From Streptomyces chromofuscus (GTDB lineage Bacteria; Actinomycetota; Actinomycetes; Streptomycetales; Streptomycetaceae): a DNA stretch of 64,000 nucleotides. Shown one piece after another: positions 30,301 through 38,347 of this stretch. Both the position numbers and the translations under genes were made by a program. The notes beneath the pieces were generated by a model. The model made no database searches, had not been told where the DNA came from, and saw only the letters and a list, made by a program, of their open reading frames with translations. Within the stretch, counting starts at the first letter, position 1; each line of letters opens with the position of its first letter. The DNA lies in assembly GCF_015160875.1 (NCBI RefSeq), contig NZ_CP063374.1, positions 4,343,501 to 4,407,500 on the forward strand. The letters run 5' to 3'.

Positions 30301-31358
30301 GCGGGGCCCGTCACCGCCTCGCGCAGTTCGGCCGTGGTGAGCGGCCCGAGCACCATGTGCCGGTGCTGCAGGGCGTCGGCAAGTTCCGGATGGCCCAGGC
30401 ACTGTTCGTAGAAGTCGGCGCGGACGCCGAGCACGACGAGCGCGGGGGCCGGTTCGCCGGGGACGGCCGGAGAGGCGGCGGCGTGCAGGAGCCGGATGAA
30501 GGTGCGCCGGTCGGCCTCGTCGGAGCAGAGGGTGAAGGTTTCCTCGAACTGGTCGACGATGAGGACCGGCCGGGCGTCGTGTCCGTGCGCCCACGCCGCG
30601 ACGGCCGCCCGCACGCCGTCGGCGAACCCGTCGCTCCCGGGCTCCTGTTCGGTGACAACCGGCGTGAGGCCGGGTATACGGCGGGTCAGTTCCGCGAGCG
30701 GATCGGCCCCCGGCACCAGCTGTGCCACCTCACGGCCCCGACCGCCGCGCAGGGCGGGCACCAGACCGGCGTTCAGCAGCGAGGACTTCCCCGCCCCGGA
30801 GGCGCCGACGAGCATGACCGGCCCGCCCGTCCGCTCCGCCGCGCGCAACTGGGCGACCAGGGCGTCCGTAGTGCGCTCCCGCCCGAAGAACCACCGCGCG
30901 TCCTCCTGGCGGTAGGAGGCCAGCCCCCGGTACGGGCACACCCCGCCGGGAACGGCCGGGGCGTCCTGGGCCGCGGGCCCCTCCTCCTCTTCGGTGTCCG
31001 CCGGGACCCGTTCACCGATCGGGTCGGCGACGGCACGCTCCCACAGGTGCTGCCACTGCCCCAGGTCGTACAGGCCGCCGGACACCGGCACCGGCCGCTC
31101 CCGCCGTGCCTGCGGTATCAGTACGTGCAGCACGGCCGCGAGCGCGGTGAAGTGAGCCGGAACGTTCTTCGCACGGCGCCAGTCGCTGATCCGCTGTGCG
31201 GAGACCTGCACGGGCCGCCCCCGTTCGTCCACCCGCTTCAGTCGTACGACGGCCTCGGACACGCTCCTCAGGGGAGGGTTGCCGGCCTCCTTGTACAGCA
31301 GCGCGAGACGTTCCGCGAAGGCCGTGCGTGCCCCTGAGTCCGAACCCAAGGTCTCCAC
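27387..31358 (-). CDS. nSTAND NTPase with 14 WD40 repeats
   Basis: 1323 aa. Residues ~1-110 resemble a helix-turn-helix effector-type domain (VSAQRISDWRRAKNVPAHFTALAAVL). The nSTAND NTPase begins at PYRGLASYRQEDARWFFGRER, with Walker A GASGAGKSS (185-193) and Walker B LIVDQFEE (266-273), then a winged-helix region (GALPLLSHALLATW, ITHEALLHAWPRL). A membrane helix (~583-607) precedes 14 WD40 blades, each FSPDGRTLA...TVRLWDV, enough for two seven-bladed propellers, and a C-terminal cap (ICSTTRG...RWHEYLPRLSYEPPC). Such STAND proteins are switch ATPases in signalling, often immunity or programmed death. A paralogue end is at 1-2082. The near-identical blades may be prone to recombination. Confidence 0.93.
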   Translation of the reverse strand: METLGSDSGARTAFAERLALLYKEAGNPPLRSVSEAVVRLKRVDERGRPVQVSAQRISDWRRAKNVPAHFTALAAVLHVLIPQARRERPVPVSGGLYDLGQWQHLWERAVADPIGERVPADTEEEEGPAAQDAPAVPGGVCPYRGLASYRQEDARWFFGRERTTDALVAQLRAAERTGGPVMLVGASGAGKSSLLNAGLVPALRGGRGREVAQLVPGADPLAELTRRIPGLTPVVTEQEPGSDGFADGVRAAVAAWAHGHDARPVLIVDQFEETFTLCSDEADRRTFIRLLHAAASPAVPGEPAPALVVLGVRADFYEQCLGHPELADALQHRHMVLGPLTTAELREAVTGPAKAVGLELEPGLAELIIREVSSDGPRGAHDAGALPLLSHALLATWQRRKAGRLTLAGYRAAGGIHGAVAATAERAWSRLDPAARTAARLLLLRLVRLGEDTQATRRRGTRRQLAQESNDPGKTEESLEALARARLVTLDAETVEITHEALLHAWPRLRDWIDEDRGGNLLRQRLEEDSRAWEATHRDTSLLYRGSRLEHARDWAQSAGDTFLTRSAVDFLAASVRLRRRTVWISRGAVAALVALAMLAAGSAVVAWQQRDDAVFEQVLAEADRVQYTDPSLSAQLDLVAHRLRPDDEGTHNRLMSIVNAPLATPLLGHTGAVYLTTFSPDGHLLATASYDRTVRLWNVADPRRPEPLGKPLAAHTSWVSTAVFSPDGRTLASASDDGTVRLWDVRDPRRPRPLGPPSTGHDGTVYLLAFSPDGRTLAAATEDRVVRLWDVADPARPSPLGALTGHTAAVRSVAFSPDGRTLAGGGDDNTVRLWDMADRRHPRPAGGALTGHRALVHSVAFSPDGRTLASGSADDTVQLWDVADVRDAAPLGVPLTGHTGPVWSVAFSPGGSLLAVASADSTASLWNVGNPAFPSQVGEPLAGSSGEMYALGFSPDGRTLATGTGDNKVRLWSIPTSDMVGRIGAFRPDGRVLATAARDQRIRLWDVRRPKRPVLLGTPLPPSEGDVKSVVFSPDGRTLAVLAGSRSVRLWNVTDPARPVAHGPPMELRTRYAGPDALAYGPDGRTLATAYDDRTVQLWNIADPAQPRRLGEPLTGHTGYVNTLVFSPDGRVLASGSADTTIRLWDVSDPGRATRLGTPLRGHLGPVNALAYSPDGQTLASGSDDNTVALWSVGDPLKAARLGSGLSGHTEAVMSLTFRRDGRTLASGGNDDTVRLWDVGRPSTASPIGQSLSPNAKTGNFLSFSPNSRLLGVSSGAGTVRLWDLDVNEAVQYICSTTRGVLTPERWHEYLPRLSYEPPCRQ

Positions 31359-31407
31359 CCCTTACGTCGCCGCGCCTCGATCATCCGGACCGGAAAACTC
31401 ACTGTAT

Positions 31408-31431
31408 ACGGCTGACCTGCGGCTCAGCCGT
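31408..31431. promoter_or_regulatory. dyad near the nSTAND start
   Basis: ACGGCTGA-N8-TCAGCCGT, 8-bp arms, 50 bp upstream of the nSTAND ATG. TCCGGACC (31384-31391) and GGTCCGGA (31432-31439) form an outer pair. It may be an operator for the minus-strand gene. Confidence 0.4.
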
Positions 31432-31637
31432 GGTCCGGACGCCGGAATCTCCTCGCCCGGGAACCCCGGATGGCAGGATCGCGACCAGTCGAGGCACCAC
31501 CCGATCGCCGCCCGGGCAGGTCCCCAGCTCAGCGCTCCACGTGCACCACATGTCGCCGTAGGTTCCGGGTCGACTTCCGCCGAAGTCACCGGACGGGCGC
31601 GACGGTGCCGACACGTGAGCCCGAGCCCCCCTGCGCG

Positions 31638-31687
31638 CGTCGTTCGGCACCGGTCTCCACGTGGGGAGGGACCGGTGCCGAACGACG
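31638..31687. repeat. 18-bp perfect inverted repeat in a divergent intergenic gap
   Basis: CGTCGTTCGGCACCGGTC (31638-31655) pairs with GACCGGTGCCGAACGACG (31670-31687) with a 14-nt loop. It sits in a 596-bp gap between divergently transcribed genes (31359-31954), where no terminator is expected. The rest of the gap has no gene. The stem is longer than most terminators, so it may belong to a small RNA, a lost gene or a protein-binding site. Confidence 0.7.
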
Positions 31688-31954
31688 TTGCTCAAGGCCG
31701 CTCAAGATCATGCCGGGCTGATACCCAAGCCGCTCCGGTGGAACGCCCCCGGGGCGGCTCGCGTCGCCCTAACGGCACCATTCCTTCACGGGCCGTCGAC
31801 CGTCGCGTCCCGGAACGCTTCATTCCACGCAACGCCCACGCACACCTCCGGATCGCCTCTGTGACGTTTGAGCCTCGAGTTGCGCTGAATTCTGTGGGGC
31901 ACTCCTGTGACGGCTGTGTCCCGACCATGACAGCTATGACTAGGGGGGATGACG

Positions 31955-33280
31955 ATGGCTGCGCGTGCAGCACGTCACCGGCGTTCCGTGAAGCGCCGCC
32001 TGCTCGCGGGGGTGTCCGTCGCCGCGGCGGCCGGGATCGGGGTCACCACGACGATGGCCCTGAACGCCGAGGCCGCGTGGACGTCGGCGTGGAGCGTGTC
32101 GGCCTCCGGCTGGTTCGCCGCCGACTCGCCCCAGGTCTCCGTCGACCGCCAGGGCGACGCCCTGCTGGCCTGGACGGCCGGCGACCTGTCGACGACGTAC
32201 TCCTACCAGCGGGTGCAGACCCGGGTGAAGTTCGCGAACGGCACCACGGGCGCGATCCGCACGCTGTCGCCGGACGGCGCCGCGGTGGCCTGGCCGGAGA
32301 TCGACTCCGACGACACCGGTGACTCAGCGGTGGTCTGGGAGCAGGACAGTCAGGTCGTCGGCCGCCGGGTCGCGGCCTCCGGCGGCCTCGTCGGACCGCT
32401 GCAGAAGCTCTCCACGTCGGCGCCCGCGTCCACCCCGGTGGTCGCCGTGACGCCGTCCGGATCCGCGATGGCGGCGTGGACCGAGATTCGCGACGGAAGC
32501 TGGTACGCGGTGGCCCGCCGCCTCAACCTCGACGGAACGATCGGCGCCGCCATCACCCTCGGCTCCGGCTCGGCCGAGAAGCCGGCCATCGGCGTCGACC
32601 GCAGCGGCAGGTTCGTCGTCGCGTGGGCCCGCGGCTCGGACGTCGTGGCCAAGCGGATCACGTCGACGTCCGTCTCCGCGACGAAGGTGCTCACCTCGTC
32701 GATCGCCTCGTACGGCGGCTTCGGCATGGTGCGGATCGGCGTCGACCGGGACGGCGACGCGGTCATCAGCTACCGTTCGGGCGGCGGCGACCGCCCCCAG
32801 GTCTGGGCCTCGCGCTGGAGCCGCACCGGCACCCTGGCGGCACCGCTGCGCATCTCGGCCTCCACGGACAACGTGGGCTTCCACCACGCCCTCGCGACCG
32901 ACCTGGACGGCGACTCGATGATCGTGTGGACCCGCTACACCAACGGCAAGCTCGAGTTGCTCGGCCGTCGGCTCTCAGCGAGCGGTGCCCGCGGCACCGT
33001 CACCGCCCTCGGCGCGGGCGACCGCCCCGACATCGCCCTGGACGACGACGGCGACGGCATGCTGGTCCACCACACCGTCCTGCCCAAGTCGACGCCGCCG
33101 TACAGCTTCACCCGGACCAGCGCCCGCCTGATCACCACCTCCGGCGCGTTCGGCACCGCCCGGACGATCACCTCGGACGGCCGGGTCCCCCAGGTCGGCG
33201 CCCGCCCGAGCTCGCGGTTCACGGTCGTCTGGCAGCAGGAGAGCCACCCGTACACGATCAAGTCGGTGGCCGGTCCGTGA
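31955..33280 (+). CDS. secreted beta-propeller-like protein
   Basis: 441 aa. Twin-Arg-like basic start (RHRRSVKRRLLAGVSVAAAAGIGVTTTMALNAEAAW) is a signal peptide, with likely cleavage near AEA-AW. The mature part is a series of ~45-60-residue beta repeats with an Asp-rich turn (VSVDRQGDALLAW, IDSDDTGDSAVVWEQ, IGVDRSGRFVVAWA, IGVDRDGDAVISY, TDLDGDSMIVW, LDDDGDGMLV), which suggests a six- to seven-bladed propeller, probably Ca-binding. Function unknown. ATG 31955 is preferred because GGGGGG is 6 nt upstream; an ATG at 31949 is immediately adjacent. Confidence 0.8.
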   Translation: MAARAARHRRSVKRRLLAGVSVAAAAGIGVTTTMALNAEAAWTSAWSVSASGWFAADSPQVSVDRQGDALLAWTAGDLSTTYSYQRVQTRVKFANGTTGAIRTLSPDGAAVAWPEIDSDDTGDSAVVWEQDSQVVGRRVAASGGLVGPLQKLSTSAPASTPVVAVTPSGSAMAAWTEIRDGSWYAVARRLNLDGTIGAAITLGSGSAEKPAIGVDRSGRFVVAWARGSDVVAKRITSTSVSATKVLTSSIASYGGFGMVRIGVDRDGDAVISYRSGGGDRPQVWASRWSRTGTLAAPLRISASTDNVGFHHALATDLDGDSMIVWTRYTNGKLELLGRRLSASGARGTVTALGAGDRPDIALDDDGDGMLVHHTVLPKSTPPYSFTRTSARLITTSGAFGTARTITSDGRVPQVGARPSSRFTVVWQQESHPYTIKSVAGP

Positions 33281-33323
33281 GGTGACCGAGGCGCGGGCGA
33301 CCTGATCGCCGGCCACGGCGGAA

Positions 33324-33346
33324 GGCCCGGGTCGACGACCCGGGCC
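33324..33346 (+). terminator. terminator after the secreted protein
   Basis: GGCCCGGGTC / GACCCGGGCC, 10-bp perfect stem with a GAC loop, followed by CTCTGTT, 44 bp after the stop at 33280. Confidence 0.75.
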
Positions 33347-33477
33347 CTCTGTTCGGAGACGGTGCTCGCGACCCTCGCCCCGGGCGAGACGCCCGGCCGC
33401 AACTCGTACGGGCGGCCCGGGACTCCGGTCTGCGGCGCGCCGTCGTCTCCCGCTCGGTGATCACCGTGCCCGGACGC

Positions 33478-35931
33478 TCACCCAAGGTCGGCCTCGGCCC
33501 AGACGACCTTCCCGCCCCGCACCGGGCGGGAGCCCCATCTGCGGGACAGCTGGGCGACCAGGGCGAGGCCGCGGCCGTTCTCGTCGGCGGTCTGCGCGTT
33601 GCGCAGGCGCGGGGAGCAGTCGTTGGCATCGGACACCTCGATGGTCAGGACCTGGTGCCGGATCAGGCGCAGACCGATCGGACCGGCGCTGTGGCGGACG
33701 GAGTTGGTGACCAGTTCGCTGACGATCACCATCGCGGAGTCCTGCAGACCGTCCAGGCCCCATTCGGCCAGTTGACGGGCGGCCAGGTTCCGGGCGCGGC
33801 GGACGGCGCTCCGGTCACTGGGCAGCGACCACGAGGCGACCTGGGCCGGGCTGAGCGAGCGGGTGCGCACGAGGAGCAGGGTGACGTCGTCGTGCGCCGC
33901 CTGATCCCTGAAGGGCTCCATCGCGCGGGTGCAGAGCTCTTCCAGGGGTCGCCCCGGTTGCGCGAGGGCCTCGCCCAGGCGCTGCATCCCCTGCTCGATG
34001 TCGTGCTCGCGCGTCTCGACCAGGCCGTCGGTGTACAGGGCGAGGAGAGTGCCCTCGGGCAGCTCCAGCTCCACGGACTCGAAGAAGCCCCCCAGCCCGA
34101 TGCCGAGCGGGGCCCCGGTGGGAAGATCGGGGAAGGTCACCCGGCCCTGCGGGTCGATGATCGCGGGAGGGGGGTGTCCGGCCGCCGCCATGGTGCACCG
34201 GCGGGTGGCCGGGTCGTAGACCGCGTACAGGCAGGTGGCGCCCACCACGGTGGTGCACCCGTCCGGAGCGTCGGCGTCCGCTTCCGCCAGGCGCTGGACC
34301 GTGTCGTCGAGGTGGGACAGCACTTCCTCGGGGGACAGCTCCATGTCGGCGAGCGTGTGGACGGCGGTGCGCAGCCTGCCCATGGTCGCGGCGGCGTGGA
34401 CGCCGTGTCCGACCACGTCGCCGACCACGAGGGCCACCCGGGCGCCGGACAGCGGGATCACATCGAACCAGTCCCCCCCGACGCCCCTGTCGATGTCGGC
34501 GGGCTGGTAGCGCGAGGCCGTCTCGACCGCCGCACCGCCCCGCAGACGCCGCGGCAGGAGATTGCGCTGGAGCGCGAGTGCCGCGGTCTGCTCGCGGCAG
34601 TACTGACGGGCCTGGTCCAACGACATCGCGGCGCGCCTGGCGAACTCCTCGGCCAGCATCAGATCGGCCTCCCCGAACGGCACCGGGTCCTCGCTGCGGA
34701 CGAACACCGCCACGCCCAGCAGGGTGCGCCGCGCGCGGATGGGCACGACCATCAGGGAGTGCATGCCGTTCTCATGGACCACTCGCGCCCGCACCGGGTC
34801 CTGGGAGATCCACGAGCCCGGAGCGGTGTCCAGGACCGGCTCCAGGCGGGACCTGCCGGTGCGCAGGACCTCGGCGACGGGTGAGGCCGGGGCCGTGGGC
34901 ACCGGCTCACCGCGCATCCACGGGGATTCCGGGACCCCCTCGTGGATCGAGGCCAGACCGGCGCGCAGGAAGACGGGGAGACGCTCGCCCACCTGGCCGA
35001 CGCGGACCGGGGGCCCCTCGCAGAACGGCACCGACTGCTCCAGGTCCACGGCCACGAAGTCGGCGAACAGGGGCACGGCGAGATCGGCCAGTTCCTGACC
35101 GGTCTGCATCACGCCCAGGGTCCTGCCGAGACGGGTGCCCGCCTCGCCGAGCACGGCGAGGCGCTCGCGCTCCCGCCGGCTCTCGATGAGATCGACGCTG
35201 ATGGTGCACATCCCCAGGGCTCGGCCGTCGGCACCCTGGAGACAGGTGAACGACACCGCGAACGGCCGCTCCTCACCCAGACTCGTCGGCAGCCACGTCC
35301 GGTACTCGTGGACCTTGGTGCTACCGCTCTGGAGCACCTGCCGCATCACCGCCCCGGTCGCCTCGGCCTCGCCACTGGGCCACGCTTCGTCGAACCGGCG
35401 TCCGAGCCGACGCTCTCGGGAAGTGCCGTCGTGGTGCTCCATGGCGTCGTTCACCCAGGTGCAACGAAGTTCCAGGTCACGGACGACGACGCCGATCGGC
35501 GCGCGGTCGAGGATCGCCCCCCGCACCAGTGCGTTCGGCACGTCCCCGGACGTCCCGCCGATGTCGGTCGCGGACGCGAGCCACCCCGCTGCTCCCTCGT
35601 GCCCCCGCACCGGCGAGAGCCGCATGTTGACGTCGAGCACGCGGCCGTCCCGGTGGCGCACCGCCGTCGCGCCCGACCAGCCGTTGCGGGCACGGCACCG
35701 CTCGACGAACACCGACATCCCCGGCGCCTTCCCGAAGGACGGCAGCACGAGTCCGGCGGACCGGCCCACCGCCTCGTCGGCGGAGTATCCGACGAGGTGC
35801 TCGGCGGCCTGCGTCCAGGCGATCACCGTCCCCCGCTCGTCGAACAGCGCGAACGCCGTGTCGGATATCTCCGACGCGTTGATCTGCCTGCCGAGTGTCA
35901 CGTAATCGGTGCTGAGCGTGGCGTTGATCAT
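33478..35931 (-). CDS. PAS-PAS-GAF-SpoIIE phosphatase with C-terminal HATPase
   Basis: 817 aa. PAS domains about 20-130 and 140-255 (FALFDERGTVIAWTQAAEHLVGYSADEAVGR; RAPIGVVVRDLELRCTWVN), a GAF domain ~265-445, a SpoIIE PP2C-type phosphatase (RYQPADIDRGVGGDWFDVI, LVVGDVVGHGVHAAATM, GHPPPAI, LYTDGLVE) about 470-680, and an anti-sigma-like HATPase (~690-815, VSELVTNSVRHSAG, GRGLALVAQLSRRWG). The layout is that of RsbU/SpoIIE-like partner-switching regulators of sigma factors, with sensor and kinase in one chain. No anti-anti-sigma gene is adjacent. ATG 35931. Confidence 0.92.
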   Translation of the reverse strand: MINATLSTDYVTLGRQINASEISDTAFALFDERGTVIAWTQAAEHLVGYSADEAVGRSAGLVLPSFGKAPGMSVFVERCRARNGWSGATAVRHRDGRVLDVNMRLSPVRGHEGAAGWLASATDIGGTSGDVPNALVRGAILDRAPIGVVVRDLELRCTWVNDAMEHHDGTSRERRLGRRFDEAWPSGEAEATGAVMRQVLQSGSTKVHEYRTWLPTSLGEERPFAVSFTCLQGADGRALGMCTISVDLIESRRERERLAVLGEAGTRLGRTLGVMQTGQELADLAVPLFADFVAVDLEQSVPFCEGPPVRVGQVGERLPVFLRAGLASIHEGVPESPWMRGEPVPTAPASPVAEVLRTGRSRLEPVLDTAPGSWISQDPVRARVVHENGMHSLMVVPIRARRTLLGVAVFVRSEDPVPFGEADLMLAEEFARRAAMSLDQARQYCREQTAALALQRNLLPRRLRGGAAVETASRYQPADIDRGVGGDWFDVIPLSGARVALVVGDVVGHGVHAAATMGRLRTAVHTLADMELSPEEVLSHLDDTVQRLAEADADAPDGCTTVVGATCLYAVYDPATRRCTMAAAGHPPPAIIDPQGRVTFPDLPTGAPLGIGLGGFFESVELELPEGTLLALYTDGLVETREHDIEQGMQRLGEALAQPGRPLEELCTRAMEPFRDQAAHDDVTLLLVRTRSLSPAQVASWSLPSDRSAVRRARNLAARQLAEWGLDGLQDSAMVIVSELVTNSVRHSAGPIGLRLIRHQVLTIEVSDANDCSPRLRNAQTADENGRGLALVAQLSRRWGSRPVRGGKVVWAEADLG

Positions 35932-35982
35932 CGGGATGTCGTTCCTCGGACGGATGGGGGACGGATGGTGTGGCAGCTGTGA

Positions 35983-36018
35983 GCAATGGAGGCAATGGAG
36001 GCAATGGAGGCGATGTAG
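35983..36018. repeat. 9-bp tandem repeat upstream of the SpoIIE phosphatase
   Basis: GCAATGGAG three times in perfect register (35983-36009) plus a degenerate copy GCGATGTAG (36010-36018), 52-87 bp upstream of the 35931 ATG. Being in its promoter or leader region, it could bind a regulator. The surrounding 35932-36687 stretch is 756 bp without a convincing gene. Confidence 0.65.
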
Positions 36019-36482
36019 GCGGCAGAAGCGTCATGGGTGGTATGGGTGCTATAAGCGCGGATGGCAATTTCTCCGCGTCCGAGTGAGTGACAGAGCGATG
36101 CCCCGCTTTGTGACAAGGCGGCGGCCGCGGTGGGGCGTGGGGGTGTGGCCGTGAAGGGCGGCTGACATCCCTACGCGTACCGACGTGACGGCCGCCGCAT
36201 CGACGGGCCGGCATCGAGGACGTGGCGCTTTCACGACCCGGAGCGGCGAACCGCTCGACGCTGCGAACGGGAAGACCGGACGGAAGCCGGAGCGGACCAG
36301 CGGGAGCTCCGGCAGCTTCGTGTCGCTGCTCTGCCGGAAGCAGCTCCGGCCCGTGACGACGAAGGGTGCCGAAGCGACGGACGTCGGCTTCGCCGATGAC
36401 CAGGAAGGGGCAGGAAGAGTACGGCGAGACGGGGCCTGATCAACATCCTTCGGCCCTCTGTTCGGCCCCCGAGCACGTCAGA

Positions 36483-36511
36483 GGGCCTGGTGCAACTTGC
36501 ACACCAGGCCC
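36483..36511. terminator. hairpin in the gene-free stretch before NfeD
   Basis: GGGCCTGGTG and CACCAGGCCC around a 9-nt loop, with flanking GA and CCTC. It is isolated and may end a transcript coming from the left. A short open frame at 36185-36439 has no recognisable feature. Confidence 0.45.
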
Positions 36512-36687
36512 CCTCATGTGATGTCGAGGTGGTCTCGCGAGAGCGGGTTGGCACCCCTGGACGACCGCTGATGCGTCCGTCCGCCGGGCAGGCACCCAAC
36601 GATCAAGGACCACCGCTGCCGTATCCCTTCCGGCCCGGCGACCCGGGAGTAGCTTGGTGGACAAGGCCCCTTAAGGAGGGCGGTTCG

Positions 36688-37125
36688 ATGCCGTGGTTCG
36701 TATGGCTGCTCGCAGCCGGGGTACTGGGGGCCGCGGAGTTCTTCACTCTGACGCTCGTCTTCGGGTTGCTGGCGGGCGCCGCGCTGGTTGCCGCCGTGGT
36801 CGCCGGTCTGGGTGTCGGCCTTCTCGGCCAGCTCCTGGCCCTGGGCGCGGCAGCCGCAGCGGGCTTCCTCATCGTCCGTCCTGTGGCGCTGCGGCACATG
36901 GCACAGCAACCCCTCACATACGAGGGCAGTGACGCGCTGATCGGCAAGCGGGCCGAGGTCATGCAGGAGGTCACCGCTACCCGCGGCCTGATCAAACTCT
37001 CCGGCGAGGAGTGGTCCGCCCGCGCCTTCGACGAGAGCCTGGTGATCCCGGTGGGAGCGCTGGTGGATGTCATGGAGATCCAAGGCGCCACGGCCATCGT
37101 CTACCCCCGCGAACTCCTTCCATGA
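36688..37125 (+). CDS. NfeD-like membrane protein
   Basis: 145 aa. Two or three membrane helices (about 3-25, 27-48 and 50-68: WFVWLLAAGVLGAAEFFTLTLVFGLLAGAALVAAVV) followed by the OB-fold of NfeD proteins (GSDALIGKRAEVMQEVTATRGLIKLSGEEWSARAFDE, IPVGALVDVMEIQGATAIVYP). NfeD proteins partner SPFH proteins in membrane microdomains. It is 30 bp upstream of an SPFH gene. ATG 36688 has a perfect AAGGAGGG 8 nt ahead. Confidence 0.9.
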   Translation: MPWFVWLLAAGVLGAAEFFTLTLVFGLLAGAALVAAVVAGLGVGLLGQLLALGAAAAAGFLIVRPVALRHMAQQPLTYEGSDALIGKRAEVMQEVTATRGLIKLSGEEWSARAFDESLVIPVGALVDVMEIQGATAIVYPRELLP

Positions 37126-37155
37126 AGCGGCTGATTACGCAGCAACGGAGGCACT

Positions 37156-38265
37156 GTGGATCCAGTTGTCATCCTCACTCTTGTGGCGGCCATCGTCGTC
37201 GTCTTCCTCCTGGCCGCCAGTGTGCGGATCGTCCCTCAGGCGCGCCGCTACAACGTCGAGCGGTTCGGCCGGTACCGCCGGACGCTGCAACCCGGCCTGA
37301 ACCTGGTCGTGCCGGTGGCGGACCGCATCAACACCAAACTCGACGTGCGCGAGCAGGTCTATTCGTCCGACCCCCGGCCGGTGATCACCGAGGACAACCT
37401 CGTGGTGAACATCGACACCGTGCTCTACTACCAGATCACCGACCCGCGGGCGGCGGCCTATGAGGTCGCCGACTACCTGCAGGCGATCGATCAGCTCACG
37501 GTGACCACACTCCGCAACGTCATCGGCAGTATGGACCTGGAGGAGACGCTCACCTCGCGTGAGGAGATCAACTCCCGGCTCCGCGCTGTCCTCGACGATG
37601 CCACCGGCAAGTGGGGCATCCGGGTCAACCGTGTCGAGATCAAGGCCATCGATCCGCCGCACACGATCAAGGAAGCGATGGAGAAGCAGATGCGGGCCGA
37701 GCGTGACAAGCGCGCGGCCATCCTGCACGCCGAGGGGGAGCGGCAGGCGAAGATCCTTACCGCGGAGGGCACGAAGCAGAAGGACATCCTGGAGGCGCAG
37801 GGTGCGCAGCAGGCCATGATCTTGCGAGCGGACGGTGAGGCGAAGGCGGTGGAGCTGGTCTTCCAGGCCGTCCATCGCAACAACGCCGACCCGAAGATCC
37901 TGGCGTACAAGTACCTCGAGACGCTGCCGCACTTGGCGAGCAGCGACAACAACACGTTCTGGGTGATCCCAGGGGAGCTGACCGAGGCTGTTCGGACCGT
38001 CACCCGCGCGTTCGGTGATCAGTCGACGGCGGGTCCACACACAACTGCGCAACCTGAGGAGGCGGGCACAGCCGCTGCCGACGACACGTCGGACGAAGGC
38101 CGCACCCCTGAGCTGGATGCGGGCTGGACTGCGTCGTTGGACGCCGCCGCGGCTGCTGACGAGGCCGGGAAGCAGGCCGCCGCCGCGGTGAGCGACGCCA
38201 AGGCGGAGGCCGAGGCTGCGAAGTCGCCGCAGCTGCCGCGCCGGGGGCAGACGTCCGGCGGTTGA
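37156..38265 (+). CDS. SPFH/Band 7 (stomatin-like) membrane protein
   Basis: 369 aa. One N-terminal membrane helix (VVILTLVAAIVVVFLLAASVRIV), then Band 7: PQARRYNVERFGRYRRTLQPGLNLVVPVADRINTKLDVREQVYS, NIDTVLYYQITDPRAAAYEV, LRNVIGSMDLEETLTSREEINSRLRAVLDDATGKWGIRVNRVEIKAIDPP. A helical tail (EKQMRAERDKRAAILHAEGERQAKIL, EGEAKA-type repeats) is followed by an acidic disordered end rich in Ala. Expected to oligomerise in the membrane and organise proteins, together with the NfeD partner upstream. GTG 37156. Confidence 0.92.
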   Translation: MDPVVILTLVAAIVVVFLLAASVRIVPQARRYNVERFGRYRRTLQPGLNLVVPVADRINTKLDVREQVYSSDPRPVITEDNLVVNIDTVLYYQITDPRAAAYEVADYLQAIDQLTVTTLRNVIGSMDLEETLTSREEINSRLRAVLDDATGKWGIRVNRVEIKAIDPPHTIKEAMEKQMRAERDKRAAILHAEGERQAKILTAEGTKQKDILEAQGAQQAMILRADGEAKAVELVFQAVHRNNADPKILAYKYLETLPHLASSDNNTFWVIPGELTEAVRTVTRAFGDQSTAGPHTTAQPEEAGTAAADDTSDEGRTPELDAGWTASLDAAAAADEAGKQAAAAVSDAKAEAEAAKSPQLPRRGQTSGG

Positions 38266-38347
38266 ACCCCAAGTCGCTTGTCGCCAAGGATCGTTGTGAG
38301 ACTTCTGCCCATCGCTGCCGAGTGCTGTGTGAGGCCGGCTCGGTGCA

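Noticed and set aside
27432..31337. Long open frame on the plus strand opposite the nSTAND gene
   Set aside because: It mirrors the WD40 repeats, has Arg/Gly/Val-rich unstructured composition and no domain; typical high-GC antisense frame.
36185..36439. Short plus-strand open frame in the gene-free stretch before NfeD
   Set aside because: No ribosome site, no domain and composition unlike neighbouring genes; treated as non-coding.
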